The notes under the pieces: generated by a model
The model's database searches: none
Seen by the model: only the letters and a program-made list of their open reading frames with translations
Told to the model about the DNA's origin: nothing
Part shown: piece by piece, positions 1-5,244 of the stretch
Layout: the number at the start of each line of letters is the position of its first letter
Numbering within the stretch: the stretch's first letter is position 1
Program-made: the position numbers and the translations under genes
Assembly (NCBI GenBank): GCA_029932495.1
Contig: JAOZPY010000107.1
Location: 1-7,915 of the forward strand
Direction: 5' to 3'
Length of the DNA stretch: 7,915 nucleotides
Origin: Desulfobacterales bacterium
Lineage (GTDB): Bacteria; Desulfobacterota; Desulfobacteria; Desulfobacterales; JAFDCJ01

Positions 1-281
1 GGGGCACGGCTTCCGGCTTTTTCGGCCGTTTTACCGATGAGTTGAAACACTATGCAAACGCCGGCTTTTCCAATTTCGAAATACTGCAAATGGCCACCGC
101 GATCAATGCCCGCATCATTGACCTGCAGGATAAAATCGGCGTAATTGCAAAGGGCAAGCTGGCCGATGTCATCGTGGTGGAGGGCAATCCGCTGCAGGAC
201 ATTGCCTCCCTGGATAATATCAAAATGGTCATGAAAGGCGGCGTTTTCGTGAAAACACAAGACAGTGAAGCAGGTGTTTAG
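1..281 (+). CDS. Amidohydrolase, C-terminal part (5' end outside window)
   Basis: The reading frame is open from base 3 and gives about 92 residues ending at the TAG at 279-281. The pattern is that of the C-terminal part of imidazolonepropionase-like or related metal-dependent amidohydrolases: a GT-x-S segment at the very start, then an AGFSNFEILQMAT helix, a naA-like INARIIDLQDKIG segment, KGKLADVIVVEGNPL, and a final NIKMVMKGG strand. The GKLAD-NPL tail is typical of the small beta-sandwich that closes these TIM-barrel hydrolases. Such enzymes hydrolyse amide or cyclic amide bonds; the substrate cannot be inferred from the tail. The in-frame TTG at 42 is internal, since homology starts before it. 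In many relatives the opening motif is GTD, with the Asp serving as a metal ligand; here it reads GTA. No signal is visible at this end. A 146-base gap separates it from the next gene. Confidence 0.85.
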   Translation, partial: GTASGFFGRFTDELKHYANAGFSNFEILQMATAINARIIDLQDKIGVIAKGKLADVIVVEGNPLQDIASLDNIKMVMKGGVFVKTQDSEAGV

Positions 282-427
282 AGAAGACAAGAAAATTACT
301 TAATCGCTATGCCTTGCTGGCCTATCTGACCCCGGTGATACGGAGTTTCGGCATGTCGAAAAAATTGAAAAACCAGAGTGAAACACAAAAAAAGCTGTTG
401 CGATCCCTGCACATAAAAGGCGCGTTT

Positions 428-1882
428 ATGAAAAAGCAGATTATTATTCTTGCATCCATTTGTTTGCTTTTAGTTTTTGGTTGCAACCCGGGATCATCCT
501 CCGGGGGGGGCAACGGCGACGACCATACACCGGGGCAAGGGGGGGCTTCGGGCACCGGGGAAAGCAATTATATTTTGCACAGCAATATTACGGTGACGAT
601 ATTCTGGACCGGTGAAGCCGCAGGGCCGGACAATGGCAACATTTCCAATGTGCAAAGCGCCTGGGATGAAAACTGGACCCGCCACTACGGGGGCTACGAC
701 AGCCCTTCCGCCCGGCGGGGGTACAAACCGGCGGCATTTGACCCCTTGCAGAACCCCTTCTATTGCGCTCTTCCGTACAACGACATATCAGACAATGGCC
801 GCAAGGCCGATGCGATAGATATCATCCCCTGGGCTGCGGAAAAAAGCACCTGGCTTGAAAATGAGTCCCTGTGCAAAAACAGATGGATCAAAATCATCAA
901 AAATTCGAAAACCGCCTATGCCCAGTGGGAGGATGCGGGTCCTTTCGGCGAAGATGACCAGGACTATGTTTTTGGCAACGCTTCTCCAGCCAACCAAACA
1001 AACCAGAATGCCGGGCTGGATGTATCACCGGCAGTGCGCGACTACCTCGGGATAGCAGACATCGACAGGGTCGACTGGCAGTTTGTGGATTTCGCCGACA
1101 TTCCCGACGGCCCGTGGAAAGAGACGATCACCTATCACCAGCTCGATTATGACGACCTGTGGTACCGCCCGCCGGCTGACACCTCATGGAACTGGCAGCT
1201 GACGGGCGCCATCGACACCAGCGTGCCGGCAGAGCTTTATGACATCGATCTTTTCGAATCATCGAAAGCGTTGATTGAGACGCTGCAAAACGAAGGCAAA
1301 AAGGTGATCTGCTATTTCAGCGCCGGGTCCTATGAAAGCTACCGCAGCGACAGCGACCGGTTCATGCAAAATGACCTGGGCAAAAAACTGCAGGGTTGGG
1401 AAGATGAAAGGTGGCTTGACATAAGAAGCCGCAATGTGCGCAACATCATGCAGGCCCGGCTGGACATGGCGGTTCAAAAAGGCTGTGACGGCGTAGAACC
1501 CGACAACGTCGACGGCTATGCGAACAACACCGGTCTTGGACTGAGCGCCGCCGATCAGCTCGACTACAACCGGTTTATCGCCGCCCAGGCTCACATGCGG
1601 GGATTGTCCGTGGCGTTAAAAAACGACCTTGAGCAGGCCGCCGCGCTGGAGCCCTTTTTTGATTTTGCGATCAATGAGCAGTGCCATGAATATGACGAGT
1701 GCGATCTGCTGGATGTTTTTATCCTCAACGGCAAGCCCGTGCTCAATGCCGAATACCGCCAGGACTACGTGGACGACCCGGCCCAGCGAAACGCACTTTG
1801 TGCAGATTCCATCCCCAGAGGTTTTAAAACCCTGGTGCTGCCCGTCGATCTGGACGGATCGTTCCGATATGCCTGCGATTGA
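428..1882 (+). CDS. Lipoprotein with C-terminal GH114-type glycosidase domain
   Basis: 484 residues. The ATG at 428 was chosen because it follows an AAAGG-like ribosome site with 7-base spacing and begins a textbook lipoprotein signal: MKKQ, a hydrophobic core, and lipobox LVFGC with Cys19 as the lipidated residue. An in-frame start at 314 would place 38 polar residues before the signal. Residues 20-46 are a Gly/Ser linker. Residues about 50-235 form a separate module with FYCALPYND (111-119), an AQWEDAGPFGEDD stretch (165-177) and AGLDVSPAVRDYLG (195-208); this resembles double-psi beta-barrel (expansin/RlpA-like) sequences, which is my inference. Residues about 254-484 look like the GH114 (endo-alpha-1,4-polygalactosaminidase, TM1410-like) TIM barrel: WNWQLTGAID, KKVICYFSAGSYE (291-303), GCDGVEPDNVDGY (352-364) and FAINEQCHEYDEC (413-425). 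Asp359 and Glu417 are the likely catalytic acids. A role in cleaving galactosaminoglycan-type exopolysaccharide at the cell surface is plausible. It converges on the patatin gene. Confidence 0.85.
   Translation: MKKQIIILASICLLLVFGCNPGSSSGGGNGDDHTPGQGGASGTGESNYILHSNITVTIFWTGEAAGPDNGNISNVQSAWDENWTRHYGGYDSPSARRGYKPAAFDPLQNPFYCALPYNDISDNGRKADAIDIIPWAAEKSTWLENESLCKNRWIKIIKNSKTAYAQWEDAGPFGEDDQDYVFGNASPANQTNQNAGLDVSPAVRDYLGIADIDRVDWQFVDFADIPDGPWKETITYHQLDYDDLWYRPPADTSWNWQLTGAIDTSVPAELYDIDLFESSKALIETLQNEGKKVICYFSAGSYESYRSDSDRFMQNDLGKKLQGWEDERWLDIRSRNVRNIMQARLDMAVQKGCDGVEPDNVDGYANNTGLGLSAADQLDYNRFIAAQAHMRGLSVALKNDLEQAAALEPFFDFAINEQCHEYDECDLLDVFILNGKPVLNAEYRQDYVDDPAQRNALCADSIPRGFKTLVLPVDLDGSFRYACD
503..545 (+). 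repeat. Two poly-G tracts (G8 and G7) in the lipoprotein linker
   Basis: Bases 503-510 are eight consecutive G and 539-545 are seven consecutive G. Both lie in codons for the Gly-rich linker just after the lipidated Cys (Gly26-28 and Gly38-39). Tracts of this length are prone to slipped-strand mispairing, and a one-base change in either would frameshift the whole enzyme after its signal peptide. Whether this is real phase variation or just Gly codon use is open. Confidence 0.6.
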
Positions 1883-1893
1883 GCAGGATCACT

Positions 1894-2862
1894 TCATACG
1901 GGTTCAAGCAATGCCTTGATGTCCTCGATTTTATCTTTGACGCCCGCATAACCTTCTTCAATGCTGTGTTCCACCTGATCGAAGTCCATCATTTTGAGCA
2001 ACCCCAGCCGCGGCTGAATCAGGACGTCCGGTGGTTCCACCGCCAGATTGATGCGCGTAATCCGCTCCTGCATAATATTAATTGAGGTCATCACGGTTTC
2101 AATGATGTCCGGTGTCGAAGATTCTTTTTTGAGCAATTCGCTGATTTTATGTGTAAAGCTGCTTTCAGCAGTTTCATAGTAGGCGGTCAGTTTTCCAAAA
2201 AGCTCATTTTTATAGGCGTGCGGATTGCCGGTCTTTTTTACTGCCGGCCGGGCCGTTTCCCGGCGTTTTTTGCGGGCGGCAATGCCGCTGTTGAGATCGA
2301 CGGCGATCACAACATCGGCTTCCATGGCCCGGGCGGCGCCAACCGGCACCGGGTCCACGAGACCACCGTCCACCAGCCAGCGGTTCTTGACTTTTACCGG
2401 TGCAAAAAGCCCCGGGATGGACATCGTCGCCCGAAGCGCTTCAAGGATGCCGCCGGATTTCAAAACGACTTTTTTGCCGGTGGCAAGATCGGTGGCGACC
2501 ATCACCACCGGGATTTGCAGATCAGAAAAATCCGCCGCATCCGTATGCATCGAAAAAAGTTCCTTTAACCGCTTGGTCCCGTTCAGCACCCCGGAGCGGG
2601 GAAACACGACGTCAAAATAAGAAAAGATCTTTTTGCCGTCCATCCTGAGAACAAACTGCTTGAGGCTCTTAAGCCCGCCACTGGCATAGATGGCGCCGAC
2701 ATAGGAACCGACACTGCAGCCGGCAATGTAGTCAATGGGAATTTTTTCTTCTTCCAGGGCTTCAATGGCCCCGATATGGGCCCATCCGCGTGAAGATCCG
2801 CTGCCGAGCACCAGACCGACGGTCTTTCTTGATAGCGTGGTTTTCGCATGCAAGGGGGTCAT
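1894..2862 (-). CDS. Patatin-like phospholipase, RssA-type
   Basis: 322 residues. The ATG at 2862-2860 has GGAAG nine bases upstream. It is a serine lipid acyl hydrolase of the bacterial patatin family (Ser-Asp dyad). The glycine-rich oxyanion loop is LVLGSGSSRGWAHIGA (18-32); the nucleophile elbow is GCSVG (48-52, Ser50); the second catalytic residue is Asp165 in VDGG (164-167), followed by DPVPV. The conserved helix ALRATMSIPGLFAPV (142-156) is also present. The family usually has GGGAxRG and GTSxG, so the Ser-rich loop and Cys before the nucleophile are small variations. Residues about 195-322 form a charged, helical C-terminal extension beyond the patatin core with no recognised motif. 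There is no signal peptide, so a cytoplasmic or inner-membrane-associated lipase is expected. It lies downstream of the 88-aa gene on the same strand, 132 bases away; co-transcription is possible, but a strong hairpin lies between them. Confidence 0.9.
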   Translation of the reverse strand: MTPLHAKTTLSRKTVGLVLGSGSSRGWAHIGAIEALEEEKIPIDYIAGCSVGSYVGAIYASGGLKSLKQFVLRMDGKKIFSYFDVVFPRSGVLNGTKRLKELFSMHTDAADFSDLQIPVVMVATDLATGKKVVLKSGGILEALRATMSIPGLFAPVKVKNRWLVDGGLVDPVPVGAARAMEADVVIAVDLNSGIAARKKRRETARPAVKKTGNPHAYKNELFGKLTAYYETAESSFTHKISELLKKESSTPDIIETVMTSINIMQERITRINLAVEPPDVLIQPRLGLLKMMDFDQVEHSIEEGYAGVKDKIEDIKALLEPV

Positions 2863-2925
2863 AATAGTGCACTTCCGATTCCGGCTGATACCTGCAAGCT
2901 CTCAAAGGCGGCATCCCGGAGAAAT

Positions 2926-2971
2926 GACATCCAATGCCCGACTTCGCACTGGACAGTCGGACATGGATGTC
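2926..2971 (-). other. Large imperfect hairpin between the 88-aa gene and the patatin gene
   Basis: GACATCCA (2926-2933) pairs with TGGATGTC (2964-2971), TG (2935-2936) with CA (2962-2963), and CCGACT (2938-2943) with AGTCGG (2955-2960). This gives 16 base pairs with one bulge, one mismatch and an 11-base loop. The right arm also contains a perfect short palindrome, GGACAT-GG-ATGTCC (2959-2972). No T-run follows on either strand, so it is not a standard intrinsic terminator. It may be a processing or stability element between two minus-strand genes, an operator, or a REP-like intergenic repeat. Confidence 0.55.
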
Positions 2972-2994
2972 CCTGCATCTGCAAGGAAAAACGG

Positions 2995-3018
2995 CTATCT
3001 TGCGTACTTGATGCTCAA
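2995..3018 (-). repeat. Repeat arm 1 of locus A (3' end of the 88-aa gene)
   Basis: This 24-base stretch matches 6599-6622 at 21 of 24 positions by eye. It encodes the last residues of the 88-aa protein, SIKYAR plus the TAG stop; the copy at 6599 would read SIKYQR plus TAG on the minus strand, in the same register. In the second locus this arm is directly fused to the other repeat arm. Confidence 0.6.
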
Positions 3019-3261
3019 ATGGCTGACGGCCTTGCCCAGTGCCTTTCTCAGCTGCCGGCCCTGGCCTTCGCCGGCCAGGTGGCGCTTGATGACATCTTTT
3101 TTCAGCTCCGCGCTGCCCGACTTGCCGTCTTTTAAAAGGGTGACCCGGTAGCAGTCCTTTTTTTTGCCCGCCTGAACTGCCACGAGTTTGACACTTTTAT
3201 CGATCGCCTGGACCTCTTTTTGCAAAGCCGCTTCAATCTGTTCCATTGTTATTTTCGGCAT
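2995..3261 (-). CDS. Small basic protein of unknown function (88 aa)
   Basis: I do not recognise this family. The ATG at 3261-3259 was chosen because AAAGGA lies 8 bases upstream; a TTG at 3330 would add 23 residues that look like non-coding sequence. The protein is Lys/Arg-rich (KKKD at 33-36, KKDVIKR at 54-60), with no signal peptide, membrane segment or Cys cluster. The visible pattern is an N-terminal helix (MEQIEAALQKEVQAID, 6-21), beta-like strands around KLVAVQA and CYRVTLLKDGKSGSAEL, then helices (KKDVIKRHLAG and GRQLRKALGKAVSHL). This suggests a compact alpha/beta fold. It is flanked on both sides by repeat arms that are found fused elsewhere in the window, which suggests it is part of a movable or deletable unit. 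Its own promoter may lie in the repeat at 3343-3371. Nucleic acid binding is possible from the charge only. Confidence 0.75.
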   Translation of the reverse strand: MPKITMEQIEAALQKEVQAIDKSVKLVAVQAGKKKDCYRVTLLKDGKSGSAELKKDVIKRHLAGEGQGRQLRKALGKAVSHLSIKYAR

Positions 3262-3326
3262 TTTCCAAATCCTTTTGCTAAAGGCGTTTGCGGCCTTTAA
3301 AGCCGTAGGCCACGGGGAATGTTTTT

Positions 3327-3380
3327 TCAATGATCGGGTAGAATTTGATCACAAATAGATCCCGGAGTCAACGACCATCC
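3327..3380. repeat. Dispersed repeat, locus A arm 2
   Basis: 54 bases that align without gaps to 6619-6672 with 47 identical positions by eye, the differences clustering in one 8-base block. It contains the 14-base palindrome ATTTG-ATCA-CAAAT (3343-3356), identical in both copies. Both copies sit in the same orientation in gaps between divergent genes. On the minus strand both can be read as RT-x-M-(I/V)-VDS, two or three variable residues, YL, TGA stop, then SNSTR, so an old coding origin cannot be excluded. Confidence 0.8.
3343..3371 (-). promoter_or_regulatory. Candidate sigma-70-like promoter within the repeat, towards the 88-aa gene
   Basis: On the minus strand TTGACT (3371-3366) is followed after exactly 17 bases by TCAAAT (3348-3343). 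Matches to consensus are 5 of 6 at -35 and 4 of 6 at -10. The same pair and spacing are kept in the second repeat copy. The palindrome ATTTG-ATCA-CAAAT overlaps the -10 box, where a repressor could act. It would give a leader of about 75 bases for the 88-aa gene. Confidence 0.4.
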
Positions 3381-3464
3381 GAGTCCTGTGAAGCCTAAAG
3401 CTGATTTTTCACCCGGGGCAACGCCCCGCTCTTTGCCGAACCGGGCGCACCATTCCAGCGACAA

Positions 3465-3493
3465 TTGACAAAGGCCCCCGGCGAAATTATAAT
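3465..3493 (+). promoter_or_regulatory. Consensus sigma-70 promoter of prfC
   Basis: TTGACA (3465-3470), a 17-base spacer, then TATAAT (3488-3493): a perfect match to both consensus hexamers with ideal spacing, in an AT-rich island of an otherwise GC-rich region. The expected transcription start is near 3500, giving a leader of about 75 bases before prfC. A promoter this strong makes a downstream control step (the hairpin at 3526-3563) plausible. Confidence 0.85.
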
Positions 3494-3525
3494 TATATAT
3501 ATTGGTTGAGTCACGCTTGGACCCG

Positions 3526-3563
3526 ATCCCTGCGGCCTGAAAAGGCAGCCCGGGATTTTTTTT
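3526..3563 (+). terminator. Intrinsic terminator-like hairpin in the prfC leader (candidate attenuator)
   Basis: ATCCC (3526-3530) pairs with GGGAT (3552-3556), GC (3532-3533) with GC (3548-3549), and GCCT (3535-3538) with AGGC (3543-3546), closed by a GAAA tetraloop. One G-A mismatch and a small internal loop interrupt an 11-bp stem. Eight Ts (3556-3563) follow directly. The structure lies after the consensus promoter and 11 bases before the prfC ATG. No rightward gene ends upstream for more than 1.6 kb, so its natural role would be premature termination within the prfC leader. Confidence 0.6.
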
Positions 3564-3574
3564 AGAAAGAGGCA

Positions 3575-5176
3575 ATGAAGAATCCGATCATGGACAGTTA
3601 TGCTAAAAAACAAATCCGCCGCAGACGGACTTTTGCAATCATCAGCCATCCGGATGCCGGTAAGACCACACTGACGGAAAAGTTGTTGCTTTTCGGCGGT
3701 GCCATCCAGCAGGCCGGGGCGGTCAAGGCCAAGCATGCCGCCCGCCATGCGACCAGTGACTGGATGTCGATCGAAAAAGAAAGAGGCATTTCGGTGACAA
3801 CCTCGGTCATGAAATTCAATTACCGGGATTTTGAGATCAATCTCCTCGACACACCGGGTCACCAGGATTTTTCCGAAGACACCTACCGGGTGCTGACCGC
3901 CGTCGACAGCACCCTGATGGTCATCGATAATGCCAAAGGGGTCGAATCCCAGACTGAAAAGCTCATGGAGGTCTGCCGGATGCGCAACACCCCCATCATC
4001 ACCTTTATCAACAAGCTTGACCGCGAGGGGATGGCTCCGCTGGATATCCTGGACGAAATCGAGGACAAGTTGCAGATCGAATGCACACCGCTTTCCTGGC
4101 CGATCGGCATGGGCAAGCGCTTTAAAGGGGTTTACAACCTCTTTCATAAACAGCTGCATCTGTTCAGCCCCGGCAGCGACAGTCGCGGGCAAAACGGAGT
4201 CGTGATCAATGATCTTGCGGACCCACTGCTGGATGAACTGCTGGGCAGCCAGGCTGATGAACTGCGGCGGGATATTGAACTGATCCAGGGTGCGCTAAAC
4301 CCCTTTGAGATGCAGCATTTTTTAAAAGGCAGCCAGACGCCGGTATTTTTCGGCAGTGCCATCAATAATTTCGGCGTTAAAGAGCTGCTGAACGCCTTTG
4401 TGGAAATGGCACCGCCGCCGGGATCCCGTGCCGCCGTTTCCCGTGAGGTCTCACCCTACGAAGACTCCTTTTCGGGTTTTGCTTTTAAAATCCAGGCCAA
4501 TATGAACCCCGCCCACCGCGACCGGATCGCCTTTGTCAGGATCTGTTCCGGCAAATTCAGGCGGGGAATGAAAGTGGTTCACCACCGGATCGGAAAGGAA
4601 GTCGCCCTGGCCAATGCAACTATTTTCATGGCCCAGGGCCGGGACAATGTGACGGAGGCCTTTGCCGGAGATATCATCGGCATCCACAACCACGGCACCA
4701 TCAAAATCGGTGACACCTTCAGCGAAAAGGAACTGTTGAAATTCACCGGTATACCGAACTTTGCCCCGGAACATTTCAGACGCGTTCACCTGAAAAACGC
4801 GTTTAAGACCAAACACCTTCAAAAGGGACTGTCCCAGCTGGCCGAAGAGGGTGCGGTCCAGGTTTTCAGACCGCTTGCGGGAAATGACTATATCCTGGGG
4901 GCGGTGGGGACGCTGCAGTTTGACGTCACCATGGCCCGGCTCAGAGCGGAATATGGTGTGGATGCGATCTATGAACCGGTGGACTTTTCGGTGGCCCGCT
5001 GGATCGCGTGCGATGATTCCCAAAAACTGGCTGAATTCGAAAAGATGAATACGGCCAACCTGGCCCGGGATTCCCAGGGCGACCTGTCTTATCTGACCAC
5101 CAGTGAATTCCAGCTTGATTACTGCATGAAAGAATGGCCGGAGGTGCAGTTTCACAAAACCCGGGATATCAACTAG
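3575..5176 (+). CDS. prfC: Peptide chain release factor 3 (RF3)
   Basis: 533 residues, close to the usual RF3 length (about 530). RF3 is the cytoplasmic GTPase that recycles RF1 and RF2 from the ribosome after peptide release. The GTPase motifs are complete: P-loop HPDAGKTT (25-32), switch I RGISVTTS (70-77), DTPGHQDF (92-99) and NKLD (146-149). The segment QVFRPLAGNDYILGAVG (429-445) followed by TLQFDV is an RF3 hallmark that sets it apart from EF-G, LepA and BipA. Domain order is G domain, beta-barrel domain II (from about residue 295) and RF3-specific C-terminal domain (from about 390). The ATG at 3575 is preceded by AGAGG at close spacing; a second Met at residue 6 is a weaker alternative. 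It is a single-gene unit with a consensus promoter and a terminator-like leader hairpin, and it converges on the MFS gene. No truncation or missing motif is seen. Confidence 0.97.
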   Translation: MKNPIMDSYAKKQIRRRRTFAIISHPDAGKTTLTEKLLLFGGAIQQAGAVKAKHAARHATSDWMSIEKERGISVTTSVMKFNYRDFEINLLDTPGHQDFSEDTYRVLTAVDSTLMVIDNAKGVESQTEKLMEVCRMRNTPIITFINKLDREGMAPLDILDEIEDKLQIECTPLSWPIGMGKRFKGVYNLFHKQLHLFSPGSDSRGQNGVVINDLADPLLDELLGSQADELRRDIELIQGALNPFEMQHFLKGSQTPVFFGSAINNFGVKELLNAFVEMAPPPGSRAAVSREVSPYEDSFSGFAFKIQANMNPAHRDRIAFVRICSGKFRRGMKVVHHRIGKEVALANATIFMAQGRDNVTEAFAGDIIGIHNHGTIKIGDTFSEKELLKFTGIPNFAPEHFRRVHLKNAFKTKHLQKGLSQLAEEGAVQVFRPLAGNDYILGAVGTLQFDVTMARLRAEYGVDAIYEPVDFSVARWIACDDSQKLAEFEKMNTANLARDSQGDLSYLTTSEFQLDYCMKEWPEVQFHKTRDIN

Positions 5177-5196
5177 CCGCCATTGGTTTAGCACGC

Positions 5197-5234
5197 GTCA
5201 GATTTTAATTGCTACGGACATCAGTGAATCTGAC
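5197..5234. terminator. Inverted repeat between convergent prfC and MFS genes
   Basis: GTCAGATT (5197-5204) is the reverse complement of AATCTGAC (5227-5234), with a 22-base loop. It lies in the 68-base gap between two convergent stops, where a bidirectional terminator is expected. No T-run follows on either strand, so termination would be weak or Rho-assisted. Confidence 0.35.
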
Positions 5235-5244
5235 AGCACAGCTT

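Noticed and set aside
314..427. Upstream in-frame extension of the GH114 lipoprotein
   Set aside because: It would bury the lipoprotein signal peptide behind 38 polar residues; the ATG at 428 has a ribosome site and a perfect signal.
3343..3357. FNR- or CRP-type binding site
   Set aside because: One half resembles TTGAT or TTGTGA, but the second half fits neither consensus; the palindrome is reported without naming a regulator.
3414..3428. GC hairpin CGGGGC-AAC-GCCCCG
   Set aside because: Only six pairs with a tight triloop and no proper T-run on either strand; no gene end nearby needs it.
3395..4192. Minus-strand open frame of 265 codons overlapping the start of prfC
   Set aside because: It lies opposite well-conserved RF3 GTPase motifs and its product shows no recognisable domain.
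4451..5194. Minus-strand open frame of 247 codons opposite the C-terminal half of prfC
   Set aside because: It is antisense to conserved RF3 sequence and has no family features of its own.
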